The notes: generated from the sequence alone by a model not told the origin. DNA of 64,000 nt from Bradyrhizobium sp. AZCC 1610 (GCF_036924515.1 NZ_JAZHRR010000001.1:2141001-2205000), one strand, 5' to 3'. Positions 17,567 through 25,835 are shown, counted from the first letter of the stretch. Made by a program: numbers and translations.

Positions 17567-17797
17567 ATGAGTAAGATATCCGACAGCAAGGCGCTCGCCA
17601 GCAAGGGCAAGTCGCAGGATGCAGCCGTGGATCGGCGCCGGTTCTTCATGATGGGCGGGTCGGCCGTCGCTGCGGCCGCGGTCATGCCGCTTGCGAGCGG
17701 CGAGGCCGAGGCAGACGAGTCGCAGCCTGAGCGCGTCAAGGCGCGCTACAAGGAAACCGATCACGTCAAGAATTTCTATCGCGTCAATCGCTATTGA
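17567..17797 (+). CDS. Small Tat-signal protein of the formate dehydrogenase operon (FdhX-like)
   Basis: A 76-residue protein starting at ATG 17567 with GGGGAG upstream. Residues 22-47 form a twin-arginine signal (DRRRFFMMGGSAVAAAAVMP), leaving only about 30 residues after cleavage, ending in HVKNFYRVNRY. Short proteins like this precede the alpha subunit in many FDH operons and are annotated as twin-arginine signal or FdhX proteins. The role is not established; guidance of the alpha subunit to the Tat machinery has been suggested by context. It lies 13 bp before the alpha gene. Confidence 0.85.
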   Translation: MSKISDSKALASKGKSQDAAVDRRRFFMMGGSAVAAAAVMPLASGEAEADESQPERVKARYKETDHVKNFYRVNRY

Positions 17798-17810
17798 TGG
17801 GACAACGCAC

Positions 17811-20777
17811 ATGTTGATGAAGCGAAGAGACGGATCCGCGGGCAAGGCGCGTTTGCAGGGTATCGCTGCCGGCCTCGCGTCGGGAGTTCTCGACCGCCGC
17901 ACGTTCCTGCGGCGGTCCGGTCTGGCGGCCGGTGCGGGCGCCGCGATCGGCCTGATGCCGCTCGGCTCGGTACGCAAGGCGCAGGCCGGTCCTGAGAAGG
18001 TCGGCGCACCGACCGAAATCAGGAAGAACATCTGCACACATTGCTCGGTCGGCTGCACCGTGATCGCCGAAGTGCAGAACGGCGTCTGGGTCGGCCAAGA
18101 GCCGGCTTGGGACAGCCCGATCAATCGCGGCTCGCATTGCGCCAAGGGCGCAGCCGTGCGCGAACTCGTCCACGGCGACCGCCGGCTGAAATATCCGATG
18201 AAGCTCGTCAACGGCGAGTGGCAGAAGGTCTCGTGGGATCAGGCGATCAACGAGATCGGCGACAAGATGCTCGAGATCCGCGCCAAGTCCGGCGCCGATT
18301 CGGTCTATCTGCTGGGCTCCGCGAAATTCTCCAATGAAGGCGGCTATCTGTTCCGCAAGTTCGCGGCGTTCTGGGGCACCAACTCGATCGATCACCAGGC
18401 CCGCATCTGTCATTCGACCACCGTCGCCGGCGTCGCCAATACCTGGGGCTACGGCGCGATGACCAATTCCTACAATGACATGCGCAACTCGAAGACCATC
18501 GTCTTCATGGGATCGAACGCCGCCGAAGCCCATCCGGTTTCGTTGCAGCACATCCTCAGCGGCAAAGAGCTCAACCGCGCCAACGTGTTCGTGCTCGATC
18601 CGCGCTTCACCCGCACCGCGGCGCATGCCACCGAATATGTTCGGTTCCGCGGCGGCACCGATATCGCCGTCATCTGGGGCATGCTGCACCACATCTTCAA
18701 CAATGGCTGGGAAGACAAGGAATTCATCAAGCAACGCGTCTACGGCATGGACCAGATCCGCGCCGAAGTTGCGAAGTGGACGCCGGAAGAGGTCGAGCGC
18801 GTTACCGGAATTCCCGGCGAGCAGTTGAAGAAGGTTGCCGAGACTTTTGCCAAGCAGAAGCCATCGGCCTTTGTCTGGTGCATGGGCGGCACCCAGCACA
18901 CCGTCGGCACCGCCAACGTCCGCGCCTATTGCGACCTGCTGCTGGCGACCGGCAATGTCGGCACCTTCGGCGGCGGCGCCAACATCTTCCGCGGCCACTG
19001 CAACGTGCAGGGCGCGACCGATATCGGCCTCGATATCGTGACGCTGCCGCTCTATTACGGCCTGGTCGAAGGCGCCTGGAAACACTGGGCGCGGGTTTGG
19101 GAGGTCGAATACGATTATCTGCAGTCGCGCTTCGATGAAGTCCCCGCAAAGGCCGGCCGTCCGGCGCGTACCCGCAAGCAGAACATGGAATTGCCGGGCA
19201 TTCCGTGGACCCGCTGGTTCGATGCGACGCTGGCCAATCCCGACGACGTCGATCAACGCGATGTCGTAAAGGGCGTGGTCATCATGGGGCACGGCGGCAA
19301 TACCGTGCCGCGCATGACGGAGATGGTGAAGGGCCTCGAAAAGCTCGAACTGCTCGTGGTCGCCGATCCGCATCCCACCACGTTTGCCGCGATCTCCGAC
19401 CGCAAGAACGGCACCTATCTGCTCCCGGCCTGCACCCAGTTCGAGACCTCGGGGTCGCGCACGGCGTCCAACCGATCGCTGCAGTGGGGCGAGCAGATCG
19501 TCAAGCCGATCTTCGAATCGAAGGACGACTACGAGATCATCTACCTGCTCTCCAAGAAGCTCGGCTTCGCGGATCCGATGTTCAAGAACATCAAGGTGGA
19601 AAACAATCATCCGTCTGCCGAAGACCTGCTGCGGGAAATCAACCGCGGCGGCTTCTCGACCGGCTATTCCGGCCAGTCGCCGGAACGGCTGAAGGCGCAC
19701 ATGAACAACCAGGGCAAGTTCGACCTGGTGACCTTGCGCGCCAAGGCGGACGAGCCCGAGATCGGCGGCGACTATTACGGCCTGCCGTGGCCGTGCTGGG
19801 GCACGCCGCAAATCCGGCATCCGGGCACGCACACGCTCTACAACACCAACCTTCACGCCAAGGATGGTGGCGGCACGTTCCGCGCCCGCTTCGGTGTGGT
19901 CTACGAAGAGAAGCAGCCGGACGGTTCGGTGAAGAACGTCAACCTGCTGGCCGAAGGCTCCTACAGCAAGGGCTCGGAGCTGACCGACGGCTATCCCGAG
20001 TTCACCTATGGCGTGCTCAAGAAGCTTGGCTGGGACAAGGACCTCACCGCGGAGGAGCTTGCCACCATCAACAAGATCGGCGGCAACAATCCTGATGGCG
20101 TCGGCTGGGCGGTCGATCTGTCGGGCGGCATCATCCGCGTCACGCTCGAACATGGCGTGATGGCGTATGGCAACGGCAAGGCCCGCGCGGTGGCGTGGAA
20201 TCTGCCCGATCCCGTGCCGGTCCATCGTGAGCCGATCTACACGGCGCGGCCCGATCTGGTCGCGAAATACCCGACGCGTCCGGATGGGCGTCAGTTCCGT
20301 ATGGCCAATCTCGGCTTCTCCGTTCAGAAGGCGGCGGTGGACAAGGGGCTGGCCAAGCAATTCCCGATCATCCTGACCTCGGGACGTCTCGTCGAATACG
20401 AAGGCGGCGGTGAGGAAACCCGGTCGAACAAATGGCTCGCCGAATTGCAGCAGGACATGTTCGTCGAGGTCAACACCTCGGATGCCGCCGAGCGCGGCAT
20501 CAAGGACGGCGGCTGGGTCTGGGTGTTCGGTCCGGAAAACGGCTCGAAGGCCCGGGTCAAGGCGCTGGTCACTGACCGTGTCGGCAAGGGCGTGGCATTC
20601 ATGCCATTCCACTTCTCCGGCTGGTTCCAGGGCGTCGACCAACGCGGCAAATATCCGAAGGGCTCAGATCCGATCGTGCTCGGCGAAAGCGTCAACACGA
20701 TCACGTCCTACGGCTACGACCCGGTCACCGGCATGCATGAGGGCAAAGTGACCCTCTGCCAGATCCAATCGGCGTGA
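17811..20777 (+). CDS. fdoG: Formate dehydrogenase (FDH3/FdoG type), catalytic alpha subunit
   Basis: The 988-residue molybdenum/tungsten bis-MGD enzyme oxidises formate to CO2 on the periplasmic side. A twin-arginine signal (DRRTFLRRSG) is at residues 28-37. The N-terminal 4Fe-4S ligands are Cys75, Cys78, Cys82 and Cys110. The metal-ligand position (ARICHSTT) is cysteine at residue 200, so this is the Cys form, not selenocysteine. The C-terminal MopB molybdopterin-binding domain follows, with GRLVEYEGGGEETRSNKWLAEL split around residues 865-885. The start at ATG 17811 excludes an upstream extension overlapping the small Tat gene. It acts with the beta and gamma subunits encoded downstream. 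Confidence 0.96.
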   Translation: MLMKRRDGSAGKARLQGIAAGLASGVLDRRTFLRRSGLAAGAGAAIGLMPLGSVRKAQAGPEKVGAPTEIRKNICTHCSVGCTVIAEVQNGVWVGQEPAWDSPINRGSHCAKGAAVRELVHGDRRLKYPMKLVNGEWQKVSWDQAINEIGDKMLEIRAKSGADSVYLLGSAKFSNEGGYLFRKFAAFWGTNSIDHQARICHSTTVAGVANTWGYGAMTNSYNDMRNSKTIVFMGSNAAEAHPVSLQHILSGKELNRANVFVLDPRFTRTAAHATEYVRFRGGTDIAVIWGMLHHIFNNGWEDKEFIKQRVYGMDQIRAEVAKWTPEEVERVTGIPGEQLKKVAETFAKQKPSAFVWCMGGTQHTVGTANVRAYCDLLLATGNVGTFGGGANIFRGHCNVQGATDIGLDIVTLPLYYGLVEGAWKHWARVWEVEYDYLQSRFDEVPAKAGRPARTRKQNMELPGIPWTRWFDATLANPDDVDQRDVVKGVVIMGHGGNTVPRMTEMVKGLEKLELLVVADPHPTTFAAISDRKNGTYLLPACTQFETSGSRTASNRSLQWGEQIVKPIFESKDDYEIIYLLSKKLGFADPMFKNIKVENNHPSAEDLLREINRGGFSTGYSGQSPERLKAHMNNQGKFDLVTLRAKADEPEIGGDYYGLPWPCWGTPQIRHPGTHTLYNTNLHAKDGGGTFRARFGVVYEEKQPDGSVKNVNLLAEGSYSKGSELTDGYPEFTYGVLKKLGWDKDLTAEELATINKIGGNNPDGVGWAVDLSGGIIRVTLEHGVMAYGNGKARAVAWNLPDPVPVHREPIYTARPDLVAKYPTRPDGRQFRMANLGFSVQKAAVDKGLAKQFPIILTSGRLVEYEGGGEETRSNKWLAELQQDMFVEVNTSDAAERGIKDGGWVWVFGPENGSKARVKALVTDRVGKGVAFMPFHFSGWFQGVDQRGKYPKGSDPIVLGESVNTITSYGYDPVTGMHEGKVTLCQIQSA

Positions 20778-20791
20778 GAGGAGAATAGATC

Positions 20792-21388
20792 ATGGCTCGC
20801 GTCAAATTTCTTTGTGATGCCGACCGTTGCATCGAGTGCAACGCCTGCGTGACGGCCTGCAAGAACGAACATGAAGTGCCGTGGGGCATCAATCGCCGCC
20901 GCGTCGTCACCATCAATGACGGCAAGCCCGGTGAACGCTCGGTCTCCATGGCCTGCATGCATTGCACCGATGCGCCATGCGCCGCGGTCTGCCCGGTGTC
21001 GTGCTTCTACACCACCGCCGACGGCGTGGTGCTGCACTCCAAGGATCTGTGCATCGGCTGCGGTTACTGCTTCTACGCTTGTCCGTTCGGCGCGCCGCAA
21101 TATCCGAAGGTCGGCAACTTCGGATCGCGCGGCAAGATGGACAAGTGCACCTATTGCGCGGGCGGACCGGAAGCCGACTCCACGCCGGCCGAATATGCCA
21201 AATACGGCGCCAACCGCCTCGCCGAAGGCAAGCTGCCGATTTGCGCCGAGATGTGCTCGACCAAGTCGCTGCTCGCCGGAGACGGCGCGATCATCGCCGA
21301 GATCTACAAGGAGCGGGTGATGAAGCGCGGTTACGGCTCCGGCATGTGGGGCTGGAAGACCGCCTACAGCGACTCACCGACCGGCTGA
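20792..21388 (+). CDS. fdoH: Formate dehydrogenase FDH3 beta subunit, four 4Fe-4S clusters
   Basis: A 198-residue ferredoxin-type subunit. Four cysteine sets are visible: CIECNACVTAC near residues 13-23, CMHCTDAPC and CAAVCP near 55-68, CIGCGYCFYACP near 87-98, and CTYC and CAEMC toward the C-terminus. It passes electrons from the alpha subunit to the cytochrome b subunit. It is shorter than FdnH/FdoH of enteric bacteria and lacks their C-terminal membrane anchor, as is usual for FDH3. It lies 14 bp after the alpha gene with GGAGAA before its ATG. Confidence 0.95.
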   Translation: MARVKFLCDADRCIECNACVTACKNEHEVPWGINRRRVVTINDGKPGERSVSMACMHCTDAPCAAVCPVSCFYTTADGVVLHSKDLCIGCGYCFYACPFGAPQYPKVGNFGSRGKMDKCTYCAGGPEADSTPAEYAKYGANRLAEGKLPICAEMCSTKSLLAGDGAIIAEIYKERVMKRGYGSGMWGWKTAYSDSPTG

Positions 21389-21395
21389 TGCAACG

Positions 21396-21419
21396 GCCGC
21401 CGCGCTCCGGCGCGGCGGC
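21396..21419 (+). other. GC-rich hairpin between fdoH and fdoI
   Basis: A perfect 10-bp inverted repeat (GCCGCCGCGC and its complement) with a 4-nt TCCG loop begins 8 bp after the fdoH stop. No T-run follows. It probably marks an mRNA processing or stability boundary between the soluble subunits and the membrane subunit, or a partial attenuator. Confidence 0.55.
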
Positions 21420-21449
21420 ATCAGGGTAATTCGATAACCGAAAGGCGTT

Positions 21450-22478
21450 GTGCAAATGCCAGGCTCACTTTCAATTCTCAAGCTCGCCGTGTTCAAGCCG
21501 TTGCTTGCCGCACTTGCGCTGCTGTTCGTGCTCGCGAATCCCGCAGCCGCCCAGCTTTCCTTCAAGCCGACCGCCGAGGCCGTTCAGGAAGACAAGCTGC
21601 TGAACGCGCTGAAGGAGGGCGACAAGATCACCGGGCGCGTATCGATCCCCGACGGCATGTCTGCCAGCCTGATCCAGCCCGCCGGCCGCGACTGGCGCGA
21701 CTTCCAGCGCAGCAAGCTGCCGTGGATCGGCGGCATTGCCATTCTCGGAATGCTGGCCGTGCTGGCGATCTTCCTGATGGTGCGCGGCCGGATTCGCGTG
21801 CATCAGGGGTTCTCGGGGAAGACGATCTTGCGCTTCGCCAGCTTCGAACGCTTCACCCACTGGCTCACGGCAAGCTGCTTCATCGTGCTGGCGCTCTCGG
21901 GCCTCAATGTCAGCTTTGGCCGCACCCTGGTCCTGCCGTTGTTCGGCGCGGACGCGTTTGCGGCCATGTCGTCCTGGGCCAAGCTTGCGCATAACTACCT
22001 GGCATTCCCGTTCATGCTGGGCCTCGTGATCATGTTCCTGATCTGGATCAAGGATAACATCCCCGGCAAGCTCGATCTCGAGTGGATCAAGCAGGGCGGC
22101 GGCCTTCTGTCCGATGACAAGCATCCGCCGGCCAAGCGTTTCAACGCGGGGCAAAAGGGAATTTTCTGGATCGTGATCATCGGCGGCGTGTTGATGTCGG
22201 TGTCCGGCTGGTTCCTGCTGTTCCCGTATTTGCCGGCCAACGTCACGGCGTTGCAGTTCTGGACCGTGATCCACGCCGTGATTGCGATGCTCTTCATCGC
22301 CGCCATGCTGGCGCACATCTATATCGGCTCGGTCGGTATGGAAGGCGCGTTCGACGCGATGGGAACCGGTGAGGTCGATCTCAACTGGGCCAAGGAGCAC
22401 CATTCTCTTTGGGTCGAGGAAGAGCAGGCGAAGGCCAGCGCTCCCCCGGATAGCCCGCGAGCCGTGCCTGCCGAATGA
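21450..22478 (+). CDS. fdoI: Formate dehydrogenase gamma subunit, cytochrome b556 type
   Basis: A 342-residue inner-membrane protein. It starts with a probable signal peptide (LLAALALLFVLANPAAAQ), a periplasmic segment, and then about five transmembrane helices. Candidate haem histidines are in ERFTHWLTA, KLAHNYLAF, TVIHAVIA and LAHIYIG. This is the usual FDH gamma arrangement, longer than FdnI because of the N-terminal extension found in FDH3. It transfers electrons to the quinone pool. GTG 21450 and ATG 21456 are alternative starts; CGAAAGG lies upstream. Confidence 0.93.
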   Translation: MQMPGSLSILKLAVFKPLLAALALLFVLANPAAAQLSFKPTAEAVQEDKLLNALKEGDKITGRVSIPDGMSASLIQPAGRDWRDFQRSKLPWIGGIAILGMLAVLAIFLMVRGRIRVHQGFSGKTILRFASFERFTHWLTASCFIVLALSGLNVSFGRTLVLPLFGADAFAAMSSWAKLAHNYLAFPFMLGLVIMFLIWIKDNIPGKLDLEWIKQGGGLLSDDKHPPAKRFNAGQKGIFWIVIIGGVLMSVSGWFLLFPYLPANVTALQFWTVIHAVIAMLFIAAMLAHIYIGSVGMEGAFDAMGTGEVDLNWAKEHHSLWVEEEQAKASAPPDSPRAVPAE

Positions 22479-22513
22479 GCCGGCTCGGCTCAAGTCAAAT
22501 GTGAGGAAGTGAC

Positions 22514-22669
22514 ATGAAATCGTTTATTGCTGCTCTGGCGTTCGCAGTGGTTGCCGCCGTCGGCGTCGCGATGGTGCTCAACACCATGCAGCAGTCCAGC
22601 TCGGTCAGCTTTACGACCAGCGGCGCCAGGGTCGGCGATCCCGGCCATAACCTGATTGGCCCGAGCTGA
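22514..22669 (+). CDS. Small membrane peptide downstream of fdoI (51 residues)
   Basis: Starts at ATG 22514 preceded by GAGGAAG at 22503-22509. Residues 3-22 form one hydrophobic helix (SFIAALAFAVVAAVGVAMVL), followed by NTMQQSSSVSFTTSGARVGD and a short tail ending in GPS. The hydrophobic segment could be an uncleaved anchor. It lies 35 bp after fdoI and 8 bp before the DUF971 gene. I do not recognise a named family. Its position suggests an accessory to the FDH membrane complex. Confidence 0.65.
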   Translation: MKSFIAALAFAVVAAVGVAMVLNTMQQSSSVSFTTSGARVGDPGHNLIGPS

Positions 22670-22677
22670 CGCCGGCG

Positions 22678-23064
22678 GTGGGCCTGCCTGAAGTCGCGCT
22701 GGCGTGGCCGGTCGAAATTCGCCTGCTGAAGGACCGCCGCTCGCTGCACGTTGCCTTTGACGACGGCCGCGCCTTCGATCTCTCCGCCGAGTTGCTTCGG
22801 GTGACCAGCCCGTCCGCCGAGGTGCAGGGGCATTCCGAGGCCGAGCGCAAGACGGTCGGCGGCAAACGTAATGTGACCATTCTTTCCGTCGATCCTGTCG
22901 GCAATTATGCTGTCCGAATAGGGTTCGATGACATGCACTCAACCGGCATCTACTCTTGGGCGTTTCTGCGCGATCTCGGCTTGAACGCCGGGCGGCGCTT
23001 TCAGGATTATCTTGACGACCTCCAGGCTAAAGGCCTCGACCGCGACAGGCCGGGCGTGCGCTGA
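22678..23064 (+). CDS. DUF971 (GBBH-like N-terminal) domain protein
   Basis: A 128-residue single-domain protein starting with GTG 22678. It matches the DUF971 family: WPVEIRLLKDRRSLHVAFDD at the start, FDLSAELLRV in the middle, and VGNYAVRIGFDDMHSTGIYSW as the conserved block. DUF971 also occurs at the C-terminus of some Mrp-type Fe-S carriers such as plant HCF101, which fits an apbC gene in the same island. The biochemical role is unknown. It is followed after 5 bp by the WD40-cytochrome gene. Confidence 0.85.
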   Translation: MGLPEVALAWPVEIRLLKDRRSLHVAFDDGRAFDLSAELLRVTSPSAEVQGHSEAERKTVGGKRNVTILSVDPVGNYAVRIGFDDMHSTGIYSWAFLRDLGLNAGRRFQDYLDDLQAKGLDRDRPGVR

Positions 23065-23069
23065 GGCCG

Positions 23070-24407
23070 ATGCGGATGCAGCAAAGGATTGCCGCGAACG
23101 CTTCGCTCGCCAGGGGAGGCCGGTCCGCGCTTCTGAGCTTTGCGGCCTTGTTGATCGTTCTGTCGATCGGAACCACCTCGGCCTTCGCGCAACTGCGAGG
23201 GCATGGCGGGCCGGTGCGAGGACTGGCGATATCGGCCGACGGGCAAAGCGCGATCTCCGGAAGCTTCGATTCAACCGCGATCCGCTGGTCGCTGACGCGC
23301 AATGCGGCCGAGCAGGTACTTCGTTTCCATTCCGACGCCGTCAACGCGGTCGCGCTGCTCGGCGAGGGGCGTGCCGCGACCGCCGGTGCCGATGGCCGCA
23401 TTGCAATCTGGACTTTGGGCAAGGCAGAGCCCGACACGGTGTTCGAAGGCCACACGGCGCCGATCGTCGCGCTGGCGGCATCGCCTGATGGCGCAACGCT
23501 CGCATCGGCCTCGTGGGATCACACGGTGCGGCTCTGGCCGCTCGCAGGCGGCGCGCCGCGCGTGCTCGATGAGCATACGCAGAACGTCAACGGCGTGGCG
23601 TTTACCGCCGATGGCCGCGCTTTGGTCAGCGTCAGCTACGACCTCAGCGTTCGCATCTGGCCACTGTCGGGAGCGCAAACGCCGACCGTCGTTCCGATGC
23701 CGACCCCGCTCAACGCCGTGGCCGCCGCCGATGGTGAAATCGCGGTCGGCGGCGCCGACGGCAAGGTTTATTTCCTGACCGCTGGCGGCGCGCGGGCCGG
23801 CGAGGTTGCGGCAGGGCCAAGGCCGGTGATCTCGATTGCGATTTCGCCTGACGGTGCGCTGGTTGCTGCCGCGGGCATCGGCGGCACGGTCGCCGTGATT
23901 GACCGCAAGGCGCGCACGCTCACGCGCACGCTGGTCGGTCCGGGCCTGCCGGTCTGGTCGGTGGTATTCCTGCCCGACAGCCGCACGCTGCTGACGGGCG
24001 GCGCTGATAACAGCATCCGGCGCTGGAACGCGGCGACAGGCGAGCCGGTCGACCCGATTCTGCTGGAGACGGCGGGAGATCCGCTCGCCCCCTATGCCGG
24101 CGATCGCGGAGCGCAAATCTTTCGCGCCTGCGTCGCCTGCCACACGCTCGCCGCGGACCAAGCCAACAGGGCAGGCCCGACGCTCGCCGGCATCTTCGGC
24201 CGGCGTATCGCCACGGCACCGGGCTACAATTTTTCCGAAGCACTCAGGCGGCTCGATATCGTCTGGACGCCGGAGACGGTTTCCAAACTGTTCGAGATCG
24301 GGCCGCAGGCCTACACGCCCGGCACCAAGATGCCGGAGCAGCGCATCGGCTCGGAGCAGGACCGCGCCGCGCTGGTGCAATTCCTCGAGCGGGCGACAAG
24401 GCGATAG
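23070..24407 (+). CDS. WD40 beta-propeller fused to a C-terminal cytochrome c domain, periplasmic
   Basis: A 445-residue exported protein. An N-terminal signal (ALLIVLSIGTTSAFAQ) is followed by about six or seven WD40-like repeats; visible repeat starts include LRGHGGPVRGLAIS, FHSDAVNAVAL, FEGHTAPIVALA and LDEHTQNVNGVAF. A class I cytochrome c domain covers residues about 345-445, with haem site Cys354-Cys357-His358 (CVACH) and a probable axial Met in TKMPEQ. It may accept or relay electrons, or dock a partner at the FDH complex. It is the last gene of the operon and precedes a terminator-like repeat. Confidence 0.9.
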   Translation: MRMQQRIAANASLARGGRSALLSFAALLIVLSIGTTSAFAQLRGHGGPVRGLAISADGQSAISGSFDSTAIRWSLTRNAAEQVLRFHSDAVNAVALLGEGRAATAGADGRIAIWTLGKAEPDTVFEGHTAPIVALAASPDGATLASASWDHTVRLWPLAGGAPRVLDEHTQNVNGVAFTADGRALVSVSYDLSVRIWPLSGAQTPTVVPMPTPLNAVAAADGEIAVGGADGKVYFLTAGGARAGEVAAGPRPVISIAISPDGALVAAAGIGGTVAVIDRKARTLTRTLVGPGLPVWSVVFLPDSRTLLTGGADNSIRRWNAATGEPVDPILLETAGDPLAPYAGDRGAQIFRACVACHTLAADQANRAGPTLAGIFGRRIATAPGYNFSEALRRLDIVWTPETVSKLFEIGPQAYTPGTKMPEQRIGSEQDRAALVQFLERATRR

Positions 24408-24425
24408 GACCGATCGACGCGGCGA

Positions 24426-24533
24426 CTAGAGCCTTTTCCGTTCCGATGGAATCGGAACGGGGCTCTAGATTTTTGATTTGACGCGTTTTCTTGACGCGAA
24501 CCGGTCTCCACTTCGCTGGAAAACGCTCTATCC
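24426..24533. repeat. Rhizobial palindromic intergenic repeat, also terminator-like
   Basis: A long hairpin occupies 24426-24468: outer arms CTAGAGCC/GGCTCTAG and inner arms CCGTTCCGAT/ATCGGAACGG, with a TTTT bulge and a GGA loop. An ATTTTT run follows, so it can terminate the FDH island transcript 18 bp past the last stop. It continues into a second block (GACGCGTTTTC, ACGCGAACCGG, GAAAACGCTCT) that I recognise from many intergenic regions of Bradyrhizobium genomes. Confidence 0.7.
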
Positions 24534-24541
24534 TGACTCGA

Positions 24542-24754
24542 TCAAGGTTTCGCGGGGGCTGAAAAGACCAGCGACATATCCTCGAACTCCTCGATCGGAA
24601 GCTTGTTTACGCTCGCGGTGGCCGGAGATTTCTTCGGCGATGCGACGCCTGTGGTCACGCCAGAATGGTCATAGGAAATTGAGTACGAACGCAATGTGGT
24701 TGCGACAGCGAGCAGGGTGACTGCCACGAATCCGGAAATCAACAGACGCTTCAT
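24542..24754 (-). CDS. Hypothetical small exported or membrane-anchored protein
   Basis: A 70-residue protein starting MKRLLISGFVAVTLLAVATT, i.e. an N-terminal signal or anchor helix, followed by a short Ser/Thr/Lys-rich stretch and an acidic LPIEEFEDMS segment. The start at ATG 24754 is chosen because the signal-like segment begins there; an upstream in-frame ATG would add 21 residues without a hydrophobic lead. No family recognised. It is a monocistronic gene convergent with the FDH island. Confidence 0.5.
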   Translation of the reverse strand: MKRLLISGFVAVTLLAVATTLRSYSISYDHSGVTTGVASPKKSPATASVNKLPIEEFEDMSLVFSAPAKP

Positions 24755-24910
24755 GGAAAACTCCGTTGGCTCGATATGCAGTGTGGCTTGCACCACCGCA
24801 TTACGGCCAACGGCCACGCGTGAATGTGGCCTGCGTCACCTATCACGATCTTGTTTACGATATGTGAGCCGATTCCATCGGCGCATAGGGTGACAGCGCG
24901 TCCAACTCGC

Positions 24911-25138
24911 CTACGGGTTGGGACGACGACCGGTCCGTGGATTGAGCGGCCCCGTCGGCCGGCGCCTCAGCGCTTCCGGCAGGAATTCCTCGTCCGACGC
25001 GGGAATGGCGCTGGAGCGGACGTCTGCCGCGGACTGGGCACGTTCGTGTGGAGTCTGGTTGTCGTTGAATTTTCGCTTTACGTCGACGCCATCGACGGGA
25101 TCGTTGACGCCGTGCTGAATGTCCCTGAAGTCGCTCAT
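24911..25138 (-). CDS. Hypothetical 75-residue hydrophilic protein, probable stress gene
   Basis: Starts at ATG 25138 with GGGAGAA seven bases upstream. The product (MSDFRDIQHGVNDPVDGVDV onward) is hydrophilic and charged, with a Pro/Arg-rich end, and appears disordered. It has no membrane segment. An exact EcfG-type promoter (GGAAC-N16-CGTT) lies 38 bp upstream of the start, which supports both the gene and general-stress induction. Function unknown. Confidence 0.65.
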   Translation of the reverse strand: MSDFRDIQHGVNDPVDGVDVKRKFNDNQTPHERAQSAADVRSSAIPASDEEFLPEALRRRPTGPLNPRTGRRPNP

Positions 25139-25175
25139 GGTATTCTCCCGACGTTCATCGACCTGCACGCTCGGA

Positions 25176-25200
25176 AACGCGGACTGGAGTACAGTGTTCC
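25176..25200 (-). promoter_or_regulatory. EcfG-type promoter, GGAAC-N16-CGTT
   Basis: Read on the minus strand, GGAAC (25200-25196) is followed after 16 bases by CGTT (25179-25176). This matches the alphaproteobacterial general stress sigma factor EcfG consensus exactly. It points to the 75-residue gene starting at 25138. Confidence 0.7.
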
Positions 25201-25253
25201 CCCTCGGTCGGGCAGCCGGAGCCGTTAAATTGACGCGCGCAGGAGGTGAAATC

Positions 25254-25361
25254 GTGCGGGAACGGTACAGGCAGAACCAGAGTGAGAAGCCAAACGAATT
25301 CGATCCCCTGTACCGTAGCCGCGCGGCCTCTCGAAGGGAGTGCATGGGCCTTCAATCATGA
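25254..25361 (+). CDS. Possible 35-residue basic peptide
   Basis: GTG 25254 is preceded by a full AGGAGG (25241-25246) at 7 bases. The 35-codon frame encodes a hydrophilic basic peptide (RERYRQNQSEKPNEFDPLYR, then SRAASRRE). This is the only candidate gene in the 327-bp stretch 25139-25465, which otherwise contains the EcfG promoter of the divergent gene. No homology recognised; the strong ribosome site is the main support. Confidence 0.35.
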   Translation: MRERYRQNQSEKPNEFDPLYRSRAASRRECMGLQS

Positions 25362-25465
25362 AACGGTAATGGCGATGTAAGCCGCGTTCGACGAAGTCTG
25401 CAGTCGCATCGCCGCGGAGTCGATTTCAGCCGCAGATTTTTAGCTCCACGGCGCGCGCGAGCGTT

Positions 25466-25693
25466 TCACGGTACGTTTTGGGAATTCTTGGCGCCAAGCG
25501 CAGTCTTGTAGCCGGCCTCGCGACCGGGGACGCTGACGTGGACCTCATGGCCCTGGCGGATCGCCAGCGACGCGGCGGCGACGGCTGCTTCGAATGCCGC
25601 TTCCTTTGTGTCGTAGTCGTGCTGCGCAGTCCCGTCATGGAGGACCGTCCAGCCGTCCGGCTTGGAAACGATCATGTATTCGGCCAATCCCAT
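25466..25693 (-). CDS. DUF2188-like small protein
   Basis: A 75-residue protein starting at ATG 25693 after AAGGAGG. The pattern resembles DUF2188: a beta strand with PDGWTVLHDG near residues 12-21, a DTKEAAFEAAVAAASLA helix, and VHVSVPGREAG near residues 51-61. It has no signal peptide. An exact EcfG-type promoter lies upstream (25721-25746), which suggests expression in the general stress response. The role is unknown. Confidence 0.75.
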   Translation of the reverse strand: MGLAEYMIVSKPDGWTVLHDGTAQHDYDTKEAAFEAAVAAASLAIRQGHEVHVSVPGREAGYKTALGAKNSQNVP

Positions 25694-25720
25694 CGTTGCC
25701 TCCTTGCTGCCCGCCAGAGC

Positions 25721-25746
25721 AACGTTGAGACCTGTTCTCGGGTTCC
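25721..25746 (-). promoter_or_regulatory. EcfG-type promoter, GGAAC-N17-CGTT
   Basis: On the minus strand, GGAAC (25746-25742), 17 bases, then CGTT (25724-25721). It is an exact match to the EcfG consensus, 27 bp upstream of the DUF2188-like start codon. Confidence 0.7.
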
Positions 25747-25835
25747 AGCGGCTTACCGCATGGTAAGGTGGCAGGCACTTGCATGCTGCGGCGCTCGCGG
25801 TTGCCATCGCAGACAATCCTGATCGAAGGGACGGG

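Noticed and set aside
17784..20642. A 952-codon open frame on the minus strand
   Set aside because: It lies opposite fdoG in high-GC DNA. The plus strand encodes all FDH motifs; the minus frame gives a His/Arg/Gly-rich product without any domain.
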